Shown here one piece after another: positions 37,569 through 46,457 of a stretch of DNA of 64,000 nt. The notes under the pieces were generated by a model. That model saw nothing but the letters and a program-made list of their open reading frames with translations. It ran no database searches and was not told where the DNA came from. Both the position numbers and the translations under genes were made by a program. Source of the DNA: an uncultured Rhodospirillales bacterium (lineage in GTDB: Bacteria > Pseudomonadota > Alphaproteobacteria > CAAGCB01 > CAG-977); contig CACYSU010000002.1 in assembly GCA_902777205.1 (NCBI GenBank), positions 62,001-126,000 of the forward strand, given 5' to 3'. The stretch's first letter is position 1, and every line of letters starts with the position of its first letter.

Positions 37569-39589
37569 TTCCCGTCCCCCTTTTCAATCGCCAGCGCGAC
37601 CTTTTTAACGCCGTTGGAACGCAGCCGCCGGCGGATCAGCATAAAATCATCCTTTTCCAGCAGAAAGCCGACCTTGCATTCCGGATCGTCGTCGCGCTGC
37701 TTTTTCAACGCCGCCACTTTGTTTTTCAATGAAACGTAGCGGTCTTTCAAATCCCGCGACGGGAACCAGCGGTCGTCGATTTCCGATTTGACGGCGGCCG
37801 CCTCTTTCGACGCGGCGGCGATTTTCCGGTCCATTTCCGCCTGAAACCGGCGGCGCGTCCCCGCGTCCGTCCGACAGGCCGGCTTGCCGTCGCGATGCAA
37901 AGCGGCCGCGAAAACCACCCCGTCGCCGCCCGTTTTGAATTTTTCGATTTTAACGGGAACGTTTAAAATCCGGCGTTCCCCGTTGTCGTAATCGACCGTC
38001 AGAAGCAAACCGCGCTTGGCGAAAGCGGACACGCCGAAATCCTTTTTCAAATAGGAAACGGCGTATTTTTTCACGTCATCCGCGTTTTTGACGGACTTTG
38101 CGACGGACACGGCGTGCCGGCAGTTGTCCTGAACGACATCCTTGTAAATCTTGTACTTGTTTGAATCGTATTTTCCCGTCCACACGCGCTTTTTTTCCAC
38201 TTTGCAGACGGCGGAATCTTTCGGAACCTGTTTCAAAATCCCGTTGATCCTGTCGAAAAAGGCCGTTTTATACGCTTGTTTGTCAAAAAACGCGCGAACG
38301 AAAAACTCCCCTTTTTCGTTATAGGACACGGCCGCGCGCAGAAAAGCGTCGGGATAGTCCCATTTCATCAGGGATTCCAAAATCCCTTCGCGCGTCGCGG
38401 CGCGGGGGACGAGGGGGCTTTCCGCCGCCGGCGGTTCAAAATCGAACGTGTGGTATTTGTCGCGCTTCACGATTTCGGCGGCGGGACGCGAAACGGGCGC
38501 GGCCGTTTTTTCTTTTCCGTCCGCCGTTTCCAGCAAAACGAACGCCGCGTCCGCCGATTTTTTCAACCGCGCGTGTTTGGAAACGCTTTGCCCGCCGACG
38601 GCTTTGATTTCCCCGCTTTGAACCGCGTATCCGTTTTTAAAAACCTCAAACCCGTGCGTTCCGCGCGACACTTTGATTTTTTCCAGCGGCGTCACCCCTT
38701 TTTTCACACCGTCGATCAACACTTCCGCCCCCGCCGGATCGGATGTGAAGGACAGATACGCAGACTTTTCCGTCATCACGGCGTCCAGCTTCACGTCGTC
38801 GCCGCGGCGCATATCGCGCGATTTCAACACGACGGAATATTCCAGAAATTCCGGATGCTTCAGCGTGACCGTGTTGTCCCGATCAATGTTGACGGAAAAG
38901 GCCGCGGGCGTCGTTCCGCGCGCTTCGCCGTTCAGGAACACCCGCGCCGCCGCGCCGTCCCGCGTGTCGATCGAAACGTTGACCGACGCGGGCGTCAACA
39001 AAACGGAAAGCGGCAGCTCGCCTTGCGCCGGCACGTTGACGCTTTTTTCAACCGCCTGATAATTCGGGTGTTCGACGCGCAAAACGTGGCGTCCCGCCTT
39101 GACCGCGATTTTGATGTTGGAATCGGATTGGGAAAACAGAACGTCGTCGATGAAAACGTCTGCCGACGCGTCCGGCGCCGTCGTCAAATTCAAAACGCCC
39201 GTGTCCGCGCCGCGCGCGCCGACCGTTTTTTTGACGGTGTCGGCCGCCCCGTCCGTAAACGAACGCGGCACGCTGATCGTCGTCGAACAGTCCTTGACGA
39301 CCGGATCGAAATAGCGCAGCTCGACGGTCATCGGAATGACGGCCGATCGGGGATAGGATTTGCGGATGAACTCTTCGTTCTTTTTAACGGCGGCGTCGCA
39401 AACGTCTTCGCGGTCGGACAGCTTCGCGCTTTTGAAATTCGACCGGAACAAAACCTTGTCCCCGCTGGTCAGGCGCAAAGTGCTGTCGCCGCCGCGCAGG
39501 GAATTGACCCACGACGGCGCGGTGTCGGAATAGACGCGCGCCGAACACGCAGATAAAGCCAGTAAAAAAACGACCAAGCGTCCGAACAA
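37565..39589 (-). CDS. large lipoprotein with PEGA repeats
   Basis: A 674-residue exported protein starting at TTG 39589, with AGGAG about nine bases before. The lipobox is LSAC (Cys15). After a beta-rich N-terminal part come three PEGA-type units at about 150-195, 205-250 and 268-320: VFIDDVLFSQSDSNIKIAVK, ARVFLNGEARGTTPAAFSVN and AEVLIDGVKKGVTPLEKIKV, each with the x-V-x-I-D/N-G pattern. The second half is charged and helical, with a Lys-rich coiled stretch near the end (SRDLKDRYVSLKNKVAALKK). Likely an outer-membrane or periplasmic surface protein. It is translationally coupled to the smaller PEGA-like lipoprotein. Confidence 0.75.
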   Translation of the reverse strand: MFGRLVVFLLALSACSARVYSDTAPSWVNSLRGGDSTLRLTSGDKVLFRSNFKSAKLSDREDVCDAAVKKNEEFIRKSYPRSAVIPMTVELRYFDPVVKDCSTTISVPRSFTDGAADTVKKTVGARGADTGVLNLTTAPDASADVFIDDVLFSQSDSNIKIAVKAGRHVLRVEHPNYQAVEKSVNVPAQGELPLSVLLTPASVNVSIDTRDGAAARVFLNGEARGTTPAAFSVNIDRDNTVTLKHPEFLEYSVVLKSRDMRRGDDVKLDAVMTEKSAYLSFTSDPAGAEVLIDGVKKGVTPLEKIKVSRGTHGFEVFKNGYAVQSGEIKAVGGQSVSKHARLKKSADAAFVLLETADGKEKTAAPVSRPAAEIVKRDKYHTFDFEPPAAESPLVPRAATREGILESLMKWDYPDAFLRAAVSYNEKGEFFVRAFFDKQAYKTAFFDRINGILKQVPKDSAVCKVEKKRVWTGKYDSNKYKIYKDVVQDNCRHAVSVAKSVKNADDVKKYAVSYLKKDFGVSAFAKRGLLLTVDYDNGERRILNVPVKIEKFKTGGDGVVFAAALHRDGKPACRTDAGTRRRFQAEMDRKIAAASKEAAAVKSEIDDRWFPSRDLKDRYVSLKNKVAALKKQRDDDPECKVGFLLEKDDFMLIRRRLRSNGVKKVALAIEKGDGK

Positions 39590-39654
39590 AATCCCTCTCC
39601 TTTCGCGGGTTCATTATAAAACGCGGAAAAGAAAGAGCAACCCTTAAACTCAAA

Positions 39655-39683
39655 CCCCCGCCGACTTGTCCGTCCGGCGGGGG
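39655..39683 (-). terminator. terminator of the SulP gene
   Basis: Perfect 9-bp GC stem CCCCCGCCG / CGGCGGGGG around an 11-base loop, 14 bases past the SulP stop. On the minus strand it is followed by TTTGAGTTT. Confidence 0.75.
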
Positions 39684-39696
39684 AATGCGCGCGCTT

Positions 39697-41436
39697 TTAC
39701 GCCTTTTTGTTTTCCTCGTCCTCGACCAGACGTTCGGACAGGGACAAAGCCTGCCGGAACCGCGCCGCCCAAGCGACCGTCGTGTTCAGCCGCCGTTTGA
39801 TGATTTCCATTTTCAGGACTTTGCGCGGCTGGTCTTTGGCGTTGCTGACGATGATTTTCGTTTTGCGTTCGCGGCACTGCTTGATGAAATCGACCAGAAT
39901 GTTGACCGCGGTCGCGTCCATCATCGGCACGGAACCCATGCGCAAAATGATGATCTTCGGCGGGTTGGGCAGCGTGTCGAAAAACTCCGTCAGCCGCGAC
40001 GCCGCGCCGAAAAACAGCGGGCCGCTGATGCGGAAAGCGACGACGCCGTCGGGCAGGTTGCCGACAAAATCGGTCGAAGACAGCATTTCGTGCTTGTGTT
40101 CGTCGGTCAGCTGCAAATCGCTTTCAACCGCGAAATTGACGGACATCCGGTGCATGAAGATCAGGCTGGCCATCACGACGCCGACTTCAATCGCGGTATT
40201 CAAATCGACGAACACGGTCAGCAGAAACGTCACGATCATCGTCAGCCGGTCGCCCATCTGCGCCGACATCAGCAGACGGATTTTGTCGAACCCGCTCATG
40301 TTCCACGCGACGATCACCAGCACCGCCGCCAATCCCGCCAACGGCACGAACGACGCCAGCGGGGCGAGGAACACCATGAACAGCAGCAAAGCGACGGCGT
40401 GGATCATGCCGGAAACGGGGGAATACGCCCCCGCGCGAATGTTCGTCGCCGTTCTGGCGATCGCGCCCGTCGCGGGAATGCCGCCGAACAGAACCGACGC
40501 GACGTTGGCCGTTCCTTCGGCGACCAGTTCGCAGTTCGACAAATGGCGGTCGCCCGTCATACCGTCGGCGACGACGGCGGACAGCAGCGATTCAATCCCC
40601 GCCAGAAAAGCGATCGTAAACGCGCTGGGGAACAGCAAAGCCAGCTCTTCCCACGAAAACGTCGGGAACGACGGCGTGGGCAGGCTGTCGGGAATTCCGC
40701 CGAATTTCGACCCGATCGTATCCACCGGCAGGTGAAAAGCATAAACGGCGACCGCGCCGACGACGACGCCGATCAGGAAATTCGGCAGACGCGGGGCGAA
40801 TTTGCGTAGCAGCAGCATCACCGCCAAAGTGGAGAACGCGATAGCGGTCGAAGCCGGGTCGAACGTGTGCTTATAAGCGAAAAACGCCTGCCACTTTTCG
40901 ATGATTTCGGCGGGGACGCTGTCGATTTGCAGCCCGAACAAATCTTTGATCTGGCTGGAAAAGATGATGACGGCGATGCCCGCGGTGAACCCCGTCACGA
41001 CGGGATAGGGAATGTATTTGATCAGCGCGCCCAAACGGAAAAATCCCGCCAGTATCAGCATCAGCCCCGCCATGATCGTCGCCAAAGCCAGCCCGTTGTA
41101 GCCGTAGGCCGCGATGATGTTGTAAATCACGACGACGAACGCGCCCGTCGGACCGCCGATCTGGAAACGGCTGCCGCCCAGCAGGGAAATCAGGAAACCC
41201 GCGACGATCGCGGTGAACAACCCGCGGTCGGGCGTCGTCCCCGACGCGATCGCCAGCGCCATGGACAGCGGCAAAGCGACGATCGCGACCGTCACCCCCG
41301 CGGTAATGTCGCGGCGCAATTCGGAAAACGTGTAGTTTTCCTTGAACACGCGGAAGAATTTGGGCACGAACCCCTGAAAATAAAGCGGCAGGTTCCGGCT
41401 GAACCGGTACCATTTTTCGCGGGAAATGAACTGCAT
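39697..41436 (-). CDS. SulP-family anion transporter with STAS domain
   Basis: A 579-residue inner-membrane transporter of the SulP/SLC26 group (sulfate, bicarbonate or dicarboxylate in characterised members). The hydrophobic core (about 30-430) includes FSELRRDITAGVTVAIVALP, GGSRFQIGGPTGAFVVVIYN and FGGIPATGAIARTATNIRAG. The C-terminal STAS domain (about 455-550) has FRISGPLFFGAASRLTEFFD and ILRMGSVPMMDATAVNILVD. ATG 41436 fits the usual N-terminus better than the upstream codon at 41502. The substrate cannot be read from sequence. Confidence 0.92.
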   Translation of the reverse strand: MQFISREKWYRFSRNLPLYFQGFVPKFFRVFKENYTFSELRRDITAGVTVAIVALPLSMALAIASGTTPDRGLFTAIVAGFLISLLGGSRFQIGGPTGAFVVVIYNIIAAYGYNGLALATIMAGLMLILAGFFRLGALIKYIPYPVVTGFTAGIAVIIFSSQIKDLFGLQIDSVPAEIIEKWQAFFAYKHTFDPASTAIAFSTLAVMLLLRKFAPRLPNFLIGVVVGAVAVYAFHLPVDTIGSKFGGIPDSLPTPSFPTFSWEELALLFPSAFTIAFLAGIESLLSAVVADGMTGDRHLSNCELVAEGTANVASVLFGGIPATGAIARTATNIRAGAYSPVSGMIHAVALLLFMVFLAPLASFVPLAGLAAVLVIVAWNMSGFDKIRLLMSAQMGDRLTMIVTFLLTVFVDLNTAIEVGVVMASLIFMHRMSVNFAVESDLQLTDEHKHEMLSSTDFVGNLPDGVVAFRISGPLFFGAASRLTEFFDTLPNPPKIIILRMGSVPMMDATAVNILVDFIKQCRERKTKIIVSNAKDQPRKVLKMEIIKRRLNTTVAWAARFRQALSLSERLVEDEENKKA

Positions 41437-41468
41437 GGCTTTTGTCCGATGGCAATGATGACTTTCGG

Positions 41469-41522
41469 GGCGAAAAGTATGCCTTTTTCCTTTTGTTTTC
41501 AAGGAAAAATCCGGTTTTCGCC
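41469..41522 (-). terminator. nested inverted repeats after the ABC exporter genes
   Basis: Outer arms GGCGAAAA (41469-41476) / TTTTCGCC (41515-41522) enclose inner arms TTTTTCCTT (41484-41492) / AAGGAAAAA (41501-41509). It lies just past the exporter operon end and ahead of the SulP start. It is probably a structured terminator, though no clean T-run follows. Confidence 0.5.
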
Positions 41523-41529
41523 GATTTTT

Positions 41530-43266
41530 TCAAACATTGAACTGGCTGTTGTACAGATTCGCGTAGAATCCGCCCTTTTCCAACAATTCCGCGTGCGTTC
41601 CGCGTTCGACGATATGCCCCGAATCCATGACCAAAATCAAATCGGCGCGGCGAATCGTCGAAAGCCTGTGCGCGACGACAAAGCTTGTCCGCCCTTTCAT
41701 CATTTCGTCAAAGGCCTTTTGAACGTAAATTTCCGTGCGCGTGTCGATCGAACTGGTCGCTTCGTCCAAAATCAGCATGGACGGCAGGGACAGCATCGCG
41801 CGGGCAATGCACAACAGCTGTTTCTGTCCTTGCGACAAACTGCCGCCGTCTTCGCCGATCACGGTGTCGTACCCGTCGGGCAGGCGTTTGATGAACCCGT
41901 CGGCGTGCGCGGCGACCGCGGCGGACACGATTTCGTAATCGGACGCGGCGGGCTTGCCGTACGCGATGTTTTCCCGCACCGTCCCCGATTTCAGCCACGT
42001 TTCCTGCAGCACCATGCCGAATTGGGCGCGCAGGCTGTCGCGCGTCATTTCTTCAACGTTGGTTTTGGAAACGGAAATGCCGCCCGAATTGACATCGTAA
42101 AACCGCATCAACAGGTTGATCAGCGTCGTTTTGCCGCATCCCGTCTTGCCCACGACGGCGATTTTCTGTCCCGCTTTGACGTTCAGGGACAAATCCTCGA
42201 TCAGCCTGATTTCCGGAACGTAAGAGAAATAAACGTGTTCCAAATCGACCGTTCCGTCCGCGCGGCGCAAAATTACCGCGTCTTCGGCGTCGGGCGTTTC
42301 GGGCGGTGCGTCGATGATTTCAAACAGCCGTTTCGCGGACGCCAGCGCGCTTTGCAGTTCGGCAATCACGCCCGAAATTTCGTTGAACGGCTTGGTGTAT
42401 TGGTTCGCGTAGCTTAAAAAGCACGACAGCTGACCGACGCTTAAAACGCCGGCGACCGCGCTCAATGCCCCGACGATGCCGACCAGCGTATAAACCACGC
42501 CGTTGACAAAGCGGGTGCAGGGATTGGTGATAGAGGAAAAAAACAACGCCTTGACCCCGCAATTTTGCAATCGGGCGTTGATTTCTTCAAATTTTTCGCG
42601 GGATTTTTCTTCGTAGCCGAACGCCTTGACCAGCTTTAAATTGCCGACCGTTTCGTTGATCAGCGCCGTCATTTCGCCGCGCGTTTCCGACTGTACTTTG
42701 AAGAATTTGAAAGTGCGTTTGGCGATGAAGTTCGCGACGAACAGCGACAACGGCGTGACGAACACGACCAGCAGCGTGATTTTGACGTTGATGACCGCCA
42801 TAAACCCGATCGTGCCGAAAATCGTGACAATGCCCGTGAACAGCTGCGTAAATCCCATCAACAGCCCGTCCGCGACCTGTTCCGCGTCCACCGCCACGCG
42901 GCTGAGAATATCGCCGTGCGGCATCGTGTCGATAAAGCGCAAGGGAACTTTTTGCAGCCGGTCGAACGCCTTGACGCGGATGTCGCGCACGGTCAGATAA
43001 GTGATCTTGTTCGTGCAAAGCCCCATCAGCCATTGCGACACGGCGGCGATTGCCACAACGGCCGCCAGCATTTCCAAAATGGATTTCAACGCCTGAAAAT
43101 CGACCGCGCCTTTGCCCGCGACCAAATCGACCGCGCGCCCCGTCAACACGGGGGCGTACAGCGTCATCGACACGCTGACGACCGCGAAAAACAACGCCAA
43201 AGCCAGATAGGACAGGTACGGGCGCGTAAAGGACAGCAGCCGTTTCAACAAACTTTCCTGCATCAC
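41530..43266 (-). CDS. ABC exporter half-transporter, canonical-site subunit
   Basis: A 578-residue type IV ABC exporter half with six TM segments (about 1-320) and a nucleotide-binding domain. Walker A is GKTGCGKTTLINLL, signature LSQGQKQLLCIARAM and Walker B SMLILDEATSSID, with the catalytic Glu present. It pairs with the upstream half (43263-44990), whose Walker B lacks that Glu, a heterodimer of the TM288/LmrD type. The start ATG overlaps the partner stop (ATGA). Substrate unknown; drugs or lipids are usual. Confidence 0.92.
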   Translation of the reverse strand: MMQESLLKRLLSFTRPYLSYLALALFFAVVSVSMTLYAPVLTGRAVDLVAGKGAVDFQALKSILEMLAAVVAIAAVSQWLMGLCTNKITYLTVRDIRVKAFDRLQKVPLRFIDTMPHGDILSRVAVDAEQVADGLLMGFTQLFTGIVTIFGTIGFMAVINVKITLLVVFVTPLSLFVANFIAKRTFKFFKVQSETRGEMTALINETVGNLKLVKAFGYEEKSREKFEEINARLQNCGVKALFFSSITNPCTRFVNGVVYTLVGIVGALSAVAGVLSVGQLSCFLSYANQYTKPFNEISGVIAELQSALASAKRLFEIIDAPPETPDAEDAVILRRADGTVDLEHVYFSYVPEIRLIEDLSLNVKAGQKIAVVGKTGCGKTTLINLLMRFYDVNSGGISVSKTNVEEMTRDSLRAQFGMVLQETWLKSGTVRENIAYGKPAASDYEIVSAAVAAHADGFIKRLPDGYDTVIGEDGGSLSQGQKQLLCIARAMLSLPSMLILDEATSSIDTRTEIYVQKAFDEMMKGRTSFVVAHRLSTIRRADLILVMDSGHIVERGTHAELLEKGGFYANLYNSQFNV

Positions 43267-44990
43267 GCGGCCTCCTCTTTTTCCATCTGCGACAGGCAGA
43301 TTTCACGATAAACGGGACAGTTTTCAAACAAATCGTCATGCCTGCCGACGCCGACCGCTTTGCCGTCGTCCAAAACGACGATGAAATCCGCGCCGCGCAC
43401 CGTCGAAATGCGTTGAGAAACCAGAAAAACCGTCGTTCCCGCAAGATCGTTTTTAATCGCTTTACGCAGTTTTGCGTCGGTCGCGAAGTCCAGCGCCGAC
43501 GCGCTGTCGTCCAAAATCAGGATTTCCGGCTCTCCGACCAAAGCCCGCGCGATGGTCAGCCGTTGCCTTTGCCCGCCCGACAGGTTGTGCCCGCCTTGCG
43601 CTATCGGCGCGTCAAGCTTTTCGGGTTTTGTCGAAACGAATTCGTCGCCCTGCGCGATTGTCAACGCCCGCCAAATCTCTTCGTCCGTCGCGTCGGCTTT
43701 CGCCCAGCGCATATTGTCGCGGATCGCGCCTTTGAACAGCACGGCCTTTTGCGGCACGACGCCGATTTTGCGGCGCAGGTCGGCGAAAGGATAATCCCGA
43801 ACGTCAACGCCGTCGATCAGCACCCGCCCTTTTGTCGCGTCGTAAAAACGGGACAGCAGGCTGATCAGGGTCGTTTTGCCCGATCCCGTGCCGCCGATGA
43901 CGCCGACCGTCGCCCCCGCCGGAACGGTGAAGTCGATGCCGGACAAGGATTCCGCCTCGGCGTTTTTATAGGCGAACGACACGTTTTCAAACCGCACGCG
44001 GGGCGCGCCGGACAACGGTTCCGCCGCTTTGCCGTTTTCCGTGACCGTCGGGAAGACCGCGAACACGTCGTTGATGCGGGCGGCGGACGCGGACGCTTTG
44101 GTGAACACGACGATCAAATTCGCCAAAGCGACCAACGCCAGCAAAATCTGCGACATATAGTTGACCAAGGCGATTACTTCGCCCTGCGTCAAATCGCCCG
44201 CATTGACTTGAAAACCGCCGCCCCACACAATCGCGATGACTGCCAGATTGACGACGACGTACGTCGCGGGGTTCAGCAAAGCCGCGATTTTTCCCGCCGC
44301 GACCTGTTCGCTCATCAGCGTTTCGCACGTTTGTTCAAACGCCGCGTGTTCTTCTTTTTGTTTGGAAAAAGCGCGAATGACGCGCACGCCTGTCAGATTT
44401 TCGCGCACCAGCAGGGAAACTTTGTCCATACACGCTTGAATCCGCTTGTAACAGGGAATGCACTTTGCCATAACGAACCAGATGACCGCGCCGATCAGCG
44501 GCGTCGCGACCAGAAAAATCACCGCCAGCTTCACATCGACGAAAAACGCCATGACAATCGCGCCGACGACGATGAACGGGGAACGCAAAAACAGGCGCAA
44601 GCCCAAATTCACCCCCGACTGCGCCTGATTGATGTCGCCCGTCAGCCGCGTGATCAGGGACGGCGTGCCGATTTCGTCCAATTCGGCATAGGACAAATCG
44701 CCGACGTGGCGGAACAGCGCGCTGCGCAACGCCGTGCCGAACCCCATGGACGCTTTGGCGGCGAAAAACTGCGCGGTCAGGGAACAGACCAGCCCCAGCA
44801 ATCCCAAGCCCACCATCAGCGCGCCCATTTTGTAAATATAGGCGGTGTCGCCGTTTTTAATGCCAACATCAATGATTCCAGCCATAACCAGCGGAACGAA
44901 CAGCTCGAAACACGCCTCCAGAAACTTGAACAAAGGACCGATGACGCATTCTTTTTTGTAATTTACTAAAAAGCGGGCGAGCTTAAACAT
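43263..44990 (-). CDS. ABC exporter half-transporter, degenerate-site subunit
   Basis: A 575-residue ABC exporter half of the YheI/LmrC/TM287 type. Six TM segments precede the NBD with Walker A GGTGSGKTTLISLL, signature LSGGQRQRLTIARAL and Walker B ILILDDSASALD. The catalytic Glu after the Walker B Asp is replaced by Asp, the mark of the non-hydrolysing site in heterodimeric exporters. ATG 44990 begins the typical MFKLARFLVNYKKE leader, with GAGG upstream. First gene of the two-gene unit. Confidence 0.9.
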   Translation of the reverse strand: MFKLARFLVNYKKECVIGPLFKFLEACFELFVPLVMAGIIDVGIKNGDTAYIYKMGALMVGLGLLGLVCSLTAQFFAAKASMGFGTALRSALFRHVGDLSYAELDEIGTPSLITRLTGDINQAQSGVNLGLRLFLRSPFIVVGAIVMAFFVDVKLAVIFLVATPLIGAVIWFVMAKCIPCYKRIQACMDKVSLLVRENLTGVRVIRAFSKQKEEHAAFEQTCETLMSEQVAAGKIAALLNPATYVVVNLAVIAIVWGGGFQVNAGDLTQGEVIALVNYMSQILLALVALANLIVVFTKASASAARINDVFAVFPTVTENGKAAEPLSGAPRVRFENVSFAYKNAEAESLSGIDFTVPAGATVGVIGGTGSGKTTLISLLSRFYDATKGRVLIDGVDVRDYPFADLRRKIGVVPQKAVLFKGAIRDNMRWAKADATDEEIWRALTIAQGDEFVSTKPEKLDAPIAQGGHNLSGGQRQRLTIARALVGEPEILILDDSASALDFATDAKLRKAIKNDLAGTTVFLVSQRISTVRGADFIVVLDDGKAVGVGRHDDLFENCPVYREICLSQMEKEEAA

Positions 44991-45079
44991 TGGAAACCTC
45001 GACATTCCTGAATTTTTCCCAATCCCTACACATTTGAAAGGCAAAAGACAAGAAAAAAGGGGCGGTTGCGCCCGCATTC

Positions 45080-45108
45080 TTGCATTTGAAACGAACCTTT
45101 GATATATT
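45080..45108 (+). promoter_or_regulatory. candidate promoter of the ELM1-like gene
   Basis: TTGCAT (45080-45085) and TATATT (45103-45108) are 17 bases apart; the gene starts at 45146 with GGAGG ten bases ahead. A GGGCG-GTTG-CGCCC hairpin at 45060-45073 lies just upstream; on the minus strand it is followed by CTTTTTT and could stop antisense reading. Confidence 0.6.
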
Positions 45109-45145
45109 TAGACACCATTAGAGAAAAATCGGAGGTAAAAATACG

Positions 45146-46408
45146 ATGGAATATTGCGGTTTTTTCAGCGGGCGTCTGGGTTCCGATAATCAAACCCGCG
45201 GTTTGATTTTGGAAGCGGAAGCCGATAAAAAAGTTCCAGTTACCCGAAACAAGCTGTTGCAGGCGCCGAACGGTCAGCCGCTGGACAGATCGCGTTATCC
45301 CGATGAAAAATCCTTTAAAAAGGACGTGTACGCGTCTTTGGACGCCTATCTGGCGGACGCGCCGAAACCGGACGTGTTCGTCCTGCCGTTCAACCACGGC
45401 GATATGAAAAACGCGCCGAACGACGCCGATATGCTGGCGAAAACGGTCAAAGACTACTATGGCGACCGGAAACTGGGCAACGTGACGACTTTGGTTCTGA
45501 CAGGGGCTTTTCACGATTACCGGCACGTCGATTTGGCAAACGTCCCTTATCACCTGATGACGGAAGAACAGGCCGAACGGCTGGACAAAGATCCCGAACT
45601 GAAAAAGAAAATCGTTCCGACTCTGGGCGTTGCGGGCAACCTGACCGGCCTCAGGATTCGGCAAGAGGGCAATCGTCCCGCTTTTGCGGAAGAACTGGCG
45701 CAGTTCAAAAACGGCAAGCCGACGGTGTTTTTCTCGCTGGGCGGGCGCGTGGAAGGTCCCGAAATCCAATTCACGATGAAAGACGCCGAAAACATTTGGA
45801 AAAAAGCGCAGGAATTTCAAAAGAACGGGTTTAACGTCGCTTTGGGCAACAGCCCGCGCACGCCGACGGATGTGACGGACTATCTGTTTGAACAGGCGCG
45901 CGATAACGGCGTCAGCTTTTACAACGCCAAAAAAATCGCCGAAACGGACACCGCCGATTTCCGCCAGTACACGGGTAAGTATAAAAAGGAATTCGCCGCT
46001 CAACAGGAAAAAATCGGCAATATCTATCCCGCCATTTTGTCCGTATCGGATATCGTCGTCGGAACCAAAGACAGCTTTTCCTATACGTCGGACACGGCGG
46101 CGCTGGGGATCAAGACGGCGGTTTATTCGGATATGTACATCGATCCGGCGAAACGCCCCGATTGCGACAGGCTGTTGAATTCCGTCAAAAACAAATACGT
46201 TTACGATTTAAACGATCCGCGGGTGTTTGATCCGAAAGAAACGCTGCCCGTTTTGCCGCAAACCAATGCCACGATTATCAACGCGGTGAAAAAATTCGAC
46301 CGGCAAAGAACCGCCGAACGGCTGAAAGCGGTTAAAAACGCCCACCGCCAAACGGCAACGGAACAAAACATCGTTTCCTTGAAACTGAAAAAAGATTTCC
46401 AACGCTAA
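45146..46408 (+). CDS. ELM1-like (DUF1022/mitochondrial fission ELM1 family) protein
   Basis: A 420-residue cytosolic protein that I assign to the ELM1 family by three motifs: FFSLGGRVEGP (195-204), ALGNSPRTPTDV (232-243, matching the family T-S-R-R-T-P) and SDIVVGTKDSFSYTSDTAALG (301-321, split here as SDIVVGTKDS and SYTSDTAALG). The family has a GT-B glycosyltransferase-like fold; bacterial members are widespread in alphaproteobacteria and the activity is not established. It differs by an unusual N-terminal EYCGFFSGRLGSDNQTRG and a basic C-terminal helix. It has its own promoter and a shared terminator with the convergent HAD gene. Confidence 0.68.
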   Translation: MEYCGFFSGRLGSDNQTRGLILEAEADKKVPVTRNKLLQAPNGQPLDRSRYPDEKSFKKDVYASLDAYLADAPKPDVFVLPFNHGDMKNAPNDADMLAKTVKDYYGDRKLGNVTTLVLTGAFHDYRHVDLANVPYHLMTEEQAERLDKDPELKKKIVPTLGVAGNLTGLRIRQEGNRPAFAEELAQFKNGKPTVFFSLGGRVEGPEIQFTMKDAENIWKKAQEFQKNGFNVALGNSPRTPTDVTDYLFEQARDNGVSFYNAKKIAETDTADFRQYTGKYKKEFAAQQEKIGNIYPAILSVSDIVVGTKDSFSYTSDTAALGIKTAVYSDMYIDPAKRPDCDRLLNSVKNKYVYDLNDPRVFDPKETLPVLPQTNATIINAVKKFDRQRTAERLKAVKNAHRQTATEQNIVSLKLKKDFQR

Positions 46409-46410
46409 AT

Positions 46411-46445
46411 AAAAGCCCCCTTATGAAAACAAGGGGGCTTTTTTT
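46411..46445. terminator. bidirectional terminator between ELM1-like and HAD genes
   Basis: Stem AAAAGCCCCCTT / AAGGGGGCTTTT with an eight-base loop, followed by a T-run on the plus strand and an AT-rich tract on the minus side. Confidence 0.88.
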
Positions 46446-46457
46446 AAAAAAACGCTT

